64,000 nucleotides of DNA. It comes from Mycobacterium scrofulaceum (GTDB lineage: Bacteria > Actinomycetota > Actinomycetes > Mycobacteriales > Mycobacteriaceae). Both the position numbers and the translations under genes were made by a program. The stretch lies in NCBI RefSeq assembly GCF_002086735.1, contig NZ_MVIJ01000006.1, forward strand, positions 1-64,000, given 5' to 3'. A model generated the notes under the pieces. The model saw only the letters and a list, made by a program, of their open reading frames with translations. It had not been told where the DNA came from and ran no database searches. Shown here in pieces: positions 18,209 to 25,684 of the stretch (the stretch's first letter is position 1; each line of letters starts with the position of its first letter).

Positions 18209-18931
18209 TCAGACGTGCGGCGTCAAGTCCAGCGACGTGATGGTCGTCATCCTGGTCACCAGCCAGCGGTTTCCCGCGCGCTTCAGAAACAGCCGGTAGG
18301 ACAGGTATTTCAGCGAGGGCACGTTCTTGGTCAGCGGGCTGGTGGACGTGGTGTTGGTGTACACGATGACGACGGCGTTGTTGTCGTCGATCGATTCGAC
18401 CGCCGCGCCGGTCACGTCGGTGCGGTTGGTGATCTTGGCCTGCTTGTTGGGAGCCACGATGGCGTCGACGAACTTGCGGTATTGCGCCTCGAAATCCCCA
18501 CTGAGGTAGGTGGATGCACGGTCGGCGAGGGTGTCCATGTTCTCCGGCGTGTAGGTCCACAGTGTGGTGATCGCGTTGGCCGCGGTCCGTGCGACCTTGA
18601 GTTTCGTTGCCGCCGCGGCACGATCGGACAGGTAGGGCTGCACGGTCGCGCCGGCGAACGCCGCGGAACCGACGAAGAGCGCGGCGGCCACGGCGACGGT
18701 GATCGCCATCCGCTTACCCGCCAGCCATTTGCGCCGCTTGCGGCCCGCCGGCTTGTCACCGGTCGCCTCGTCCGCCTCGTCCGCCTCGTCCGCCTCGTCG
18801 GGGGATTCCTCCGTCGCAGAAGCGCTTTCGTCGGCGGCACCGGCCTCGGCGCGCTCCTCGGTGGCCGCCTCGTCCGGTGGTGCGCCTTCGTCGGCGGTCA
18901 GATCACCTGCTGCAGGCTGCTGATCTTCCAC
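18209..18931 (-). CDS. Mce1-associated membrane protein (Rv0178-like)
   Basis: This 240-residue Mce-associated protein has three parts: a long acidic N-terminal tail, one membrane helix (ITVAVAAALFVGSAAFAGAT) and a periplasmic domain. The periplasmic domain resembles the NTF2-like domains of other Mce-associated proteins (YRLFLKRAGNRWLVTRMTTI). The family is thought to stabilise Mce transporters in the envelope. GTG 18931 is chosen because GGAAGGAAA lies five bases upstream; a start 33 bp earlier lacks this site. It overlaps the previous gene by 34 bp. The acidic tail contains four Asp-Glu-Ala units encoded by a 9-bp tandem repeat at 18765-18799. Confidence 0.87.
   Translation of the reverse strand: MEDQQPAAGDLTADEGAPPDEAATEERAEAGAADESASATEESPDEADEADEADEATGDKPAGRKRRKWLAGKRMAITVAVAAALFVGSAAFAGATVQPYLSDRAAAATKLKVARTAANAITTLWTYTPENMDTLADRASTYLSGDFEAQYRKFVDAIVAPNKQAKITNRTDVTGAAVESIDDNNAVVIVYTNTTSTSPLTKNVPSLKYLSYRLFLKRAGNRWLVTRMTTITSLDLTPHV
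18765..18799. repeat. 9-bp tandem repeat, about 4 copies
   Basis: The unit GCCTCGTCC recurs with a 9-bp period and encodes Asp-Glu-Ala repeats in the cytoplasmic tail of the Rv0178-like protein. Copy number could vary between strains without breaking the frame. Confidence 0.8.
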
Positions 18932-19452
18932 TGCTTTCCTTCCTGCGTGGCGGTCGCCGTCCACCGATTGGCGTTTTCCCAGACTTGTTTACCGTCCGGC
19001 GATTTCGAGCTGACCGCGGTGGCCACGATGACGGTGGCGCTGCCATCGTCGTTCCATCGCTCCACCCCGGCGTCCAGGACGGTGCCGGTGGCCGGCTCGG
19101 CGCGGGCCACCTGCAGCAGGATCTCGTTCGCCTTCTCGCGGTACTCCTTGGCGAAGTCGCCCGTCGCCTGGGCCAGCACCCGCATCACGTAGTCGTTGGC
19201 GTGGAACGGATCGATGGAGGTGAACTGCGCCATGAAGCCGGTCACGTAGCTGAGGACCTCGCGATTCTTCGACTCGGCGCGCTCACGCGACTCATGGTCG
19301 CTCAGCATCAGGCCGCATGCCGTGATCGCGGCCGTCATGAAGATCGCCCCGATGGCGCTCGCCAGCGGCAGGCCCCACGGCCGCCCCGGCGGCACCGGGT
19401 GCGGGACCAGCAGTGGTTCCTCGCCCGGCGCGATCTTGCGGCGCGGGCTCAT
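18898..19452 (-). CDS. Mce1-associated membrane protein (Rv0177-like)
   Basis: This 184-residue protein has a basic cytoplasmic start, one membrane helix (LASAIGAIFMTAAITACGL, about 31-49) and a periplasmic NTF2-like domain. The domain ends in WTATATQEGKQWKISSLQQV, the C-terminal pattern shared by Mce-associated proteins. It overlaps the upstream gene by 4 bp and the downstream gene by 34 bp, so translation is almost certainly coupled. It should sit in the inner membrane as an accessory to the Mce1 lipid transporter. Its own biochemical role has not been shown. Confidence 0.88.
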   Translation of the reverse strand: MSPRRKIAPGEEPLLVPHPVPPGRPWGLPLASAIGAIFMTAAITACGLMLSDHESRERAESKNREVLSYVTGFMAQFTSIDPFHANDYVMRVLAQATGDFAKEYREKANEILLQVARAEPATGTVLDAGVERWNDDGSATVIVATAVSSKSPDGKQVWENANRWTATATQEGKQWKISSLQQVI

Positions 19453-20417
19453 TTGCCGTTCCCGGGCGGTTTGGGCTTGGTCAGCACCGCCAGATCGTCG
19501 ACGAGCCAGTTGTCGCCGTCCTTGGCGAACGTCACCCGGACGGTGGCGGAGATGTAGCGCTCGTCGGGCGCCGCGCCGCGCCGCCCCTGCATGAACATCA
19601 GCATGGTCGCCCGGTCGGGCGCCGCCGACTCGATCGCGTGGTCGGTCACCCAGTACTCGTTGATGACCGGGTTGCCCTTCGCCACCACGTCCTGCTGGGC
19701 GGCCAGCTGGGTCCGGTATTTGGGGGTCGCCAGCGACAAGGCGCGGGCGAAGTCGTCGTGCAACGACTTGGGGTCGTAGGTCAGCATCTGCGCGACGATC
19801 TTCGGCCCCTGGATGTCCAGCTGCGCCCGCGTTCGGTCGGTGGCCCTATTCGGGCCGAACACCACCGCATAGCTCAGCGCCGCACCGGCCACGCACAAGG
19901 CCGTCGCCGCGACCACCACGACCGTGGCCCACCGGCGCGCGCCGAACTCCGGCTCGGCCGGTTCGCGCCGGCGCACCTCGGTGCGCAGCAGCAGATCGGC
20001 GAAGGTGCGGCGGCCCGAGTCCCACAGCGGCCACAGCCATCCCACCACCGAGACCGTGTCGAGGAGGTGGGCCAGGTCCCGCAGCAGCAGTCCCCACGGC
20101 CCGATGGGGTCACCGGTGCGCCGCATCACCGCGACGCCGAAGAGGGCCCGCCCCACGCTCCATCCGGTGACCGTCGGCAACAGCAGGCGGTTGACCAGCA
20201 TCAGCAGGACGGTTGCCCCGATGACCGCGACGCACAGCCACCACCACACGCCGCTGGGCGGAACGGTGAAACCCGCCAACGCCATCGTGGTCACCACCGC
20301 GGCGCCCGGCAGCACGTCGACGGTGAGCGCGGCGGCCCGAAGATGCCAGGGCGCCAAGGCATCCCGCGGGGATTCCGAGGCGGCCGTAGCCGGTGGCTGC
20401 TCGACCACCACCGTCAC
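19449..20417 (-). CDS. Mce1-associated RDD-domain membrane protein (Rv0176-like)
   Basis: This 322-residue protein combines an N-terminal RDD domain with an Mce-associated periplasmic domain. The RDD part opens with LRAAALTVDVLPGAAVV (around 26-42), with GWSVGRALFGVAVMR and RRTFADLLLRTEVRR further on, and has three helices. A fourth helix (ATVVVVAATALCVAGAALSY, about 164-183) leads into the periplasmic domain, which ends FAKDGDNWLVDDLAVL. RDD proteins are small transport-linked membrane modules. It overlaps both neighbours by 4 bp. It is thought to help assemble the Mce1 complex; the exact role is unknown. Confidence 0.88.
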   Translation of the reverse strand: MTVVVEQPPATAASESPRDALAPWHLRAAALTVDVLPGAAVVTTMALAGFTVPPSGVWWWLCVAVIGATVLLMLVNRLLLPTVTGWSVGRALFGVAVMRRTGDPIGPWGLLLRDLAHLLDTVSVVGWLWPLWDSGRRTFADLLLRTEVRRREPAEPEFGARRWATVVVVAATALCVAGAALSYAVVFGPNRATDRTRAQLDIQGPKIVAQMLTYDPKSLHDDFARALSLATPKYRTQLAAQQDVVAKGNPVINEYWVTDHAIESAAPDRATMLMFMQGRRGAAPDERYISATVRVTFAKDGDNWLVDDLAVLTKPKPPGNGK

Positions 20418-21235
20418 TTCGTCACCTGGTCGAGCTTGGCAATCTTGTATTGCCCTTCGGCCATAGCCATTTTCACCCGCAGACGGTAGCCGGTTTCGTT
20501 CTGCGTCTGATCGTTGGCGACCTTGACGCGAACCGCGACGAGCACGTCGATCGAGCCGTCGGGGTTGTTGCGCTCGACCGCCGCCCGCATGTCGGACACC
20601 TGGACGTGCACGTTGGCCGCCTGGTACGCCTGAACGAGCATGCTGGTGTAGAGCAGGGCTTGCGAGCGGAAAGCGTCTGTGCCGCAGTCGATGATCTTCT
20701 GCTCACTCGCGGCCATCGCATTGGTGTCGGGCGCCTGCGTCGCCGATACGCAGTCGACGGCCGCCTTGAGCGCCGCCGCGTTGTTGCGGGCTATCGCCTG
20801 GCTCTCGTGGTGGTAGCGCAACGCGAGGTATCCGCCGGCGCCGATGGCCGCGGCGCAGAGCACGAGCGCCGCCGCGATGCCGGCCAGCCAGCCGCGGCCC
20901 AACCGGGACGCGCGGCGCTGCTCGGCCGCACCCGGTCCGGCCCCGGATTCCGGCGCTTCCTCCGCGGCCGCCTCGGGGCCGGGCTCCTCAGTCGCGCCCG
21001 CGGGCTCCTCGGTCGCGCCCGCGGGCTCCTCGGCCGACGGCTCCTCGGCCGGCACCGCCGGATCGGTGGACCCGGTTTCGTCCTCGGGCTCCGCCGACTC
21101 CTCGTCCGTCACGTCGGGAGTTGTCGGGTCGGCGGCGAACGCCGGGTCCTGGTTCTTCGGACGCCGTCTGCGCAGACGACGAAACTTCGGCATCGGTGGG
21201 GGGTTCAGCCGGCTGGCGCCAGCATCTCCTTCCAT
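20414..21235 (-). CDS. Mce1-associated membrane protein (Rv0175-like)
   Basis: This protein is 273 residues from the ATG at 21235, which has AGGAGA six bases upstream and overlaps the end of mce1F by 31 bp. ATG 21193 (MPKFRRLRRRR), just after the mce1F stop, is the alternative but lacks a good ribosome-binding site. A basic start is followed by a long acidic, Pro/Glu-rich cytoplasmic segment with two identical EEPAGAT units. One helix follows (WLAGIAAALVLCAAAIGAGG), then a periplasmic Mce-associated domain. The acidic linker makes it longer than the H37Rv ortholog (about 213 residues). Confidence 0.87.
   Translation of the reverse strand: MEGDAGASRLNPPPMPKFRRLRRRRPKNQDPAFAADPTTPDVTDEESAEPEDETGSTDPAVPAEEPSAEEPAGATEEPAGATEEPGPEAAAEEAPESGAGPGAAEQRRASRLGRGWLAGIAAALVLCAAAIGAGGYLALRYHHESQAIARNNAAALKAAVDCVSATQAPDTNAMAASEQKIIDCGTDAFRSQALLYTSMLVQAYQAANVHVQVSDMRAAVERNNPDGSIDVLVAVRVKVANDQTQNETGYRLRVKMAMAEGQYKIAKLDQVTK
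20991..21032. repeat. 21-bp tandem repeat, 2 identical copies
   Basis: Two exact 21-bp units lie head to tail at 20991-21011 and 21012-21032 and encode the EEPAGAT repeats of the acidic linker in the Rv0175-like protein. Diverged versions continue on both sides. Likely replication slippage within a low-complexity linker. Confidence 0.75.
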
Positions 21236-22755
21236 CCGTCGTCTCCTGTCCTGGCCGAGTTCTCGACGGAGTATTTAACACCGTCTGGCCCTACCAGTTC
21301 ACCGCTTTGGGGGCTGTAGGTCGCCACTGGAGGCCCGCTGGGCGTGTAGACACACGGGTTGGGCTGCTGGCCGTTGCACTGCACCGTACCCGACCCCGGC
21401 CGCGACAACGGGTCGCTGGTCGGCGGGGGCGTCCCCGCCACCCGGTCCGAGGGGGCCGGGTTGAGGCCGTTGTCGATCGACGGCGCCGGGATCACCTGAC
21501 CCGGTTTCACCGGCTGGTCACAGCGCGCCGAGGGGGCGGGGCAGGTCAGGATCTGGTTGGGGTCGCCGTACCAGGGGTTGGTCCCCGCCGGCACGTACGG
21601 CTTGGGGTCGCGGCATTCCGTCGGGGTGGCCGCCCGCTTGCCCGGGACGTCCGTGCAGGGGATGTTGCGCGATCCGCGCACGCTGTTGGCCGGGGTGTCC
21701 ATCGGGATCTTGCAGTACGTGCCCGACGGCAGCGGCTGCATGCTGGTGTCGGCCGGCGACCGCCATTCCGACGCCGGGATGAAGCCGGTCAGGCACGGCG
21801 GCGGCTGGTTGATCGACAACGCCAGGTCCAGGGCCGCCATGTTCGGGAACGGCGCGGCGACCGTCTGGGCGATCGACGCGCCTTGGGGCAGGAACACCAG
21901 GACCTGCTCGACACCGGTGTGGTAGCGCTTGAGCAGGTTGAACACCACCTCGAGATTCGCCAGCGTCTGCGGCAGCGAGTCCCGCACGTCGCTGAACACC
22001 TCGTTGACCTGGTCGGCCGTCGGCGCCGCCTGGCGCAGCACGCTTTTGACGTGCTGGTCCTCCCGCGCGGACTGCGCGCCCAGCCTGTTCAGGTTGCGCG
22101 CCCAGCGCTCGATGGCGTCACCCGACTTCACCTGGCTGTTCAGCACCCCACCCGAGTTCTGGATGATGTCGTTGACGTCGGTGATGTTCGTCTTGAAGTC
22201 GCCGACGATCGCCTGGGTGGAATCCACCAGCCGCTGCAGGGCGGGGCCCAGCCCGCCCACGGATTGCGCCGTCTCGTCGAGCAATTGGGCGATCTTGTCC
22301 TTGGGCAACACGGCGAGCCCGCGGTTCGCCGTGTCCAACGCCGGCCCGATCTCGGCGGGCACCGTGCCCTTGGTGATCGTCTGGCCGTCCGACAGGAACT
22401 TGCCGGGGTTCCCGGTCGACTCCAGGTCCAGGTACTGCTCACCGACGGCCGACACCGAGTGCACGTTGGCCGTGGCGTCGGTCGGGATCTTGTAGCGGCT
22501 GTCGATGCTCATCGTCGCTTCGGCGCCCCGCTCCGTCGGCTCGACGTCGGTGACCTTGCCGATCGTGATGCCGCGATACGTCACGTTCGCCGTCGGGTAG
22601 AGGCCACCCGACGCGGGCAGCTCGGCCTTGAGCGTGTACCGGCCGATGCCCACCAGGCTCGGGATCTGCAAGTAGTACACCCCGAGCACGAGCAGCGAGA
22701 TGACCGTCAGGATCCCGAACGCGATCAGCTGCCGTCTGATGAAAGGAGTCAGCAA
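21205..22755 (-). CDS. mce1F: Mce1F, mce1 transporter subunit
   Basis: Mce1F is 516 residues, against about 515 in H37Rv. It has an N-terminal anchor helix (LIAFGILTVISLLVLGVYYL, about 10-29) and an MlaD/Mce domain (about 35-115, GGLYPTANVTYRGITIGKVT). A long helical needle-forming region and a Pro-rich C-terminal tail complete it. Six Mce subunits are thought to assemble into a periplasmic hexamer or tube that carries fatty acids and mycolates from the envelope to the YrbE permease. It overlaps mce1E by 7 bp and the Rv0175-like gene by 31 bp. Confidence 0.95.
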   Translation of the reverse strand: MLTPFIRRQLIAFGILTVISLLVLGVYYLQIPSLVGIGRYTLKAELPASGGLYPTANVTYRGITIGKVTDVEPTERGAEATMSIDSRYKIPTDATANVHSVSAVGEQYLDLESTGNPGKFLSDGQTITKGTVPAEIGPALDTANRGLAVLPKDKIAQLLDETAQSVGGLGPALQRLVDSTQAIVGDFKTNITDVNDIIQNSGGVLNSQVKSGDAIERWARNLNRLGAQSAREDQHVKSVLRQAAPTADQVNEVFSDVRDSLPQTLANLEVVFNLLKRYHTGVEQVLVFLPQGASIAQTVAAPFPNMAALDLALSINQPPPCLTGFIPASEWRSPADTSMQPLPSGTYCKIPMDTPANSVRGSRNIPCTDVPGKRAATPTECRDPKPYVPAGTNPWYGDPNQILTCPAPSARCDQPVKPGQVIPAPSIDNGLNPAPSDRVAGTPPPTSDPLSRPGSGTVQCNGQQPNPCVYTPSGPPVATYSPQSGELVGPDGVKYSVENSARTGDDGWKEMLAPAG

Positions 22756-23912
22756 TTCCTGTCCCCCCTTTCCACCAGTGGCCCACCGGGCGCGTCGTTC
22801 GGGTTCGGCGTGTAACGCACGTCGGGGATCATCGTCTCGGGATCACGCCCGAACGACTGCTCGAGCGCGCGCAGGGCCCCCGACAACCCGGTACCGGTGA
22901 GGAACGCGTTGTCGACGGAACTGTAGGTGACGTCCAGCGTCAGCGAGATGTTGATGTAGTCGCCGCGGAAGATCTTCGGCACGGTGTCGATGTCGAACGG
23001 CTGGGTGAGGATCAGCTTCAGCGCGCCGATCAGGTACGGCGAGGCGCGGCCCAGCTCCTTCAACGGGCATTGCAGCGCCTGCAGGTCGGTGTGCAGCGGC
23101 CCGCGTGCCTCCGACAGGTACTGGTCGGCGGCCTGGCTGAGCCGGCCCACCGCGTCGACGGCGTTGATCAGCAGGTTCTTGGTGTCGGCGAAGTGCTTGA
23201 CCAGCGGCGGGATGTCGGTGAGCACCCGGTCGAGCACGTCGGCCCGGGCACCCACATAGGTCAGCAGCCGGTTGGTCGAGTCGATCGCGTGGGTGATGTC
23301 GTCGCGCTGCTGGTTGAGCTGATCGGTGAAGGTGTCCAGCTTGCCGAGGAAGGACCGGATCGCCTCGCCCCGCCCGTTGAAGATGTTGTAGACCTCGTTC
23401 TGCAGCACTTCCAGGTTGGGGATGCCGCCGCCCCGCAGGATCAGCGACAGGCTGGCCAGGGTCTGCTCGGTGGTGGGGTACGCCGAGGAATTCTTCAGCG
23501 GAATCATGTCGCCGTTCTTGAGCAATTGCGGCGACGGGTTCCGCGGCGCGGCGAGCTCGACGTGCTGGGAACCCAGCAGCGAGGTCTGGCCGATCTTCGC
23601 GGTGGCGTTCTTGGGCAGCTTGACGTTCTTGTCGACACCCAGCGTCAGGGTGGCGATCCAGTTCTTCAGCTCGATCTTCCTGATCGACCCGACGAAGACG
23701 TCGGCGACCATCACCTTGCTGTTGCCGTTGATCGCCAGGGTGTCCGGCACCTGCACGTAGATCGTCATCGCGCCGGAGCCGCTGCCCGGGCCACCCGGGA
23801 TCGCGACGTTGGAGATCCCGCGCCAGCCGCACGAACTCAGCACCAGCGCGGCCGCCAGGAGGACCAACGCCTGCCACGACCGGCGGCGAACCAGCCTCGT
23901 CACGCGCCTCAC
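22749..23912 (-). CDS. mce1E: Mce1E lipoprotein (LprK), mce1 transporter subunit
   Basis: Mce1E is the lipoprotein subunit of the Mce1 transporter. From GTG 23912 it has 387 residues (390 in H37Rv) and a normal lipoprotein signal: basic start MRRVTRLVRRRSWQ, hydrophobic core ALVLLAAALVLSSC, and lipidated Cys28. The Mce domain follows (VQVPDTLAINGNSKVMVADV), then the helical region. Three 54-bp repeats precede this start, and each adds an in-frame GTG. The frame stays open back to GTG 24074, whose GTGA overlaps the mce1D stop. If translation begins there, an Arg-rich 54-residue extension would precede the signal peptide. The innermost start is preferred because it matches known orthologs. Confidence 0.92.
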   Translation of the reverse strand: MRRVTRLVRRRSWQALVLLAAALVLSSCGWRGISNVAIPGGPGSGSGAMTIYVQVPDTLAINGNSKVMVADVFVGSIRKIELKNWIATLTLGVDKNVKLPKNATAKIGQTSLLGSQHVELAAPRNPSPQLLKNGDMIPLKNSSAYPTTEQTLASLSLILRGGGIPNLEVLQNEVYNIFNGRGEAIRSFLGKLDTFTDQLNQQRDDITHAIDSTNRLLTYVGARADVLDRVLTDIPPLVKHFADTKNLLINAVDAVGRLSQAADQYLSEARGPLHTDLQALQCPLKELGRASPYLIGALKLILTQPFDIDTVPKIFRGDYINISLTLDVTYSSVDNAFLTGTGLSGALRALEQSFGRDPETMIPDVRYTPNPNDAPGGPLVERGDRNC

Positions 23913-24072
23913 CGCCAGAATGTTCGGCTTGTTCCTCGCGCGTCCCGCGCTCGTCTCGCGCCTCACCGCCAGAATGTTCGGCTTGTTCCTCGCGCGTCCC
24001 GCGCTCGTCTCGCGCCTCACCGCCAGAATGTTCGGCTTGTTCCTCGCGCGTCCCGCGCTCGTCTCGCGCCTC
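23911..24072. repeat. MIRU/VNTR-like tandem repeat, 3 x 54 bp, at mce1D/mce1E junction
   Basis: Three identical 54-bp copies lie at 23911-23964, 23965-24018 and 24019-24072, with partial unit sequence on both flanks. Read on the minus strand, each copy encodes RRETSAGRARNKPNILAV in frame with mce1E, and each unit border carries GTGAGGCGCG, which is both a start codon and an out-of-frame TGA. This is the known layout of mycobacterial interspersed repetitive units, which sit in operons with ends overlapping stop and start codons. Fifty-four is a multiple of three, so copy number changes keep the frame. Confidence 0.9.
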
Positions 24073-25684
24073 ACTGCCCACCCCCGAAGTCAGTCGGGAC
24101 GGCCGGCCCGCCCGCGTTCGGCGCGGGCGCCGCCACCGGCGCCGGCGTCGGGGCGACCGGACCCGGGGCCACGTTCGGCCCGGGCGGCGGCGGCTGGATG
24201 GGCACCGGCGCGTTCAGGCCGATCGGCGGCACGATCGGGTTCTCGTCGTAGGCGTTCGGCGGTCCCGGCGGCGTCTGCAGGTTGGACTGGACCGGCGCGA
24301 TGTTGGGGCCTCCCATGAGCTCGGCGAGCGAGTCCGGGGTCATCAAACCAGCGGTGATCGGGCCGACCTGCTGGCCCTGCATCCCGGGCGCGACGATCCA
24401 GCCGGGCTGGGTGTTGCGGTGCGACGTCGGGGTGTCCGGGACCCAGATGCCGGGCACGGTGGTGTCCTTGTATCCGTTCGGCGGGTGTAGCCGGTCTTCC
24501 GAGTACGCCACTTCCTTGGGCAGGGTTTCCGCCGTGCTGAACAGGTTCGCGCCGAACGGCAGGTAGTTGAACTTGATGGCATCCAGGATCGGAGCCAGGT
24601 ACTGCGCACACAGCTCCGCCGATTCCTGATACCCGAGCCGGCTGCCCGCCTGGATCGAGCTGCAGATGAACTGCATCGGGTTGGCGAAGTTCGTGATCGC
24701 CGGGATGGCGACCACCGACCCGTGCGACGGGTGGTAGATCTGGTTGATGTTCGCCGCGGCCGTCGGCAGCACGTGCAGCGCGGTCTCCAGCCCGTTGAGC
24801 GGGTCCGGCTGCAGGATCGTGTTCGTGACGGTGGCCAGGTTGTTGATGTCGTAGGTCAACACCTCGCGGTTCTTGTCCAAGAACGGGCGCACGGTGGACA
24901 GCAGGCTGTCGAACTGCACGATCGCGTTCGACAGGTCGCTGTCGTTGTGCGCGAGCCGCGTGGTGAAGTCGGCCAGGTTCTGGTTCAGCGCGACGAACTG
25001 CTGGTCGTCGGAGTGCAACGCGTTGACGAACAGCGCCAGGCTCTTCACGACCGCGAAGAAGTCGCCGCGGCCCTCGTTCAGCGCGGTCAACGCCTGCGAC
25101 AGGTTGGTCAGCGTCGTGTTGAATTCCTTGCCCTTGCCGGCCAGGCCGTTGGCGTAGGACTCGATCACCTCACCGAACGGACCCGTCGGCTGTTCCTTGG
25201 TGGGGCCCAGCTTGGAGATGATGTTGGTGATGCTGTTGCGCAGCTGGTCCCACTCCACCGGGACCTGGGTGCGCTCCTCGGGGATCACCGCGTTGTCGGC
25301 CAGCACCGGCCCGCCCTTGTAGGGCGGCTCCAACTGGATGGCCCGCGACGCGACCAGCGTCGGGTTGAGGATCACCGCGTCGGCGTTGGCGGGGACCCGG
25401 TACTTGTTCTGGTAGTGGAAGGTGACCTTCATCTTGTCGCCGGCCGGCTCGATCTTGTCGATCGCGCCCACCCGCAACCCCATGATCTGGACCTTGTCCC
25501 CCGGGTACAGCGCGTTCGCCGCCGGGAAGTAGGCCACCACCGTGTTGTTGGTCAGCTTCTGATAGAGCCGCCAGCCGACGAAACCGACGACGAGCGCCAG
25601 CACGATCACCAGCGAGCCGAGGATCACGGTCGCCCGGGTCAGCTTCGGCAGCCGGATGCTGCGGATGTCAAAGGCGGTGCTCAA
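24071..25684 (-). CDS. mce1D: Mce1D, mce1 transporter subunit
   Basis: Mce1D is 537 residues (about 530 in H37Rv). It has one anchor helix (ATVILGSLVIVLALVVGFVG, about 19-38), an Mce domain (NALYPGDKVQIMGLRVGAID) and a long helical region. A Pro-rich tail (PIQPPPPGPNVAPG) ends the protein. The start is TTG 25684, overlapping the mce1C stop as TTGA. The stop TGA lies directly at the 54-bp repeat array that separates it from the canonical mce1E start. It acts in the periplasm as one of six Mce subunits of the lipid importer. Confidence 0.95.
   Translation of the reverse strand: MSTAFDIRSIRLPKLTRATVILGSLVIVLALVVGFVGWRLYQKLTNNTVVAYFPAANALYPGDKVQIMGLRVGAIDKIEPAGDKMKVTFHYQNKYRVPANADAVILNPTLVASRAIQLEPPYKGGPVLADNAVIPEERTQVPVEWDQLRNSITNIISKLGPTKEQPTGPFGEVIESYANGLAGKGKEFNTTLTNLSQALTALNEGRGDFFAVVKSLALFVNALHSDDQQFVALNQNLADFTTRLAHNDSDLSNAIVQFDSLLSTVRPFLDKNREVLTYDINNLATVTNTILQPDPLNGLETALHVLPTAAANINQIYHPSHGSVVAIPAITNFANPMQFICSSIQAGSRLGYQESAELCAQYLAPILDAIKFNYLPFGANLFSTAETLPKEVAYSEDRLHPPNGYKDTTVPGIWVPDTPTSHRNTQPGWIVAPGMQGQQVGPITAGLMTPDSLAELMGGPNIAPVQSNLQTPPGPPNAYDENPIVPPIGLNAPVPIQPPPPGPNVAPGPVAPTPAPVAAPAPNAGGPAVPTDFGGGQ

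Noticed and set aside
16932-18560. 542-codon minus-strand open frame across lprO and the DUF1275 gene
   Set aside because: It crosses three recognised genes in the wrong frame and has low-complexity Arg/Gly/His composition.
23911-24072. Repeat array considered as a CRISPR or insertion-sequence end
   Set aside because: Units are directly adjacent with no spacers, there is no cas or transposase gene, and unit borders coincide with gene start and stop codons, which fits a MIRU/VNTR.
22843-24081. 412-codon minus-strand frame with repeated GEARDERGTREEQAEHSG
   Set aside because: This is the 54-bp repeat array and mce1E read in another frame; only the mce1E frame shows the Mce domain and lipoprotein signal.
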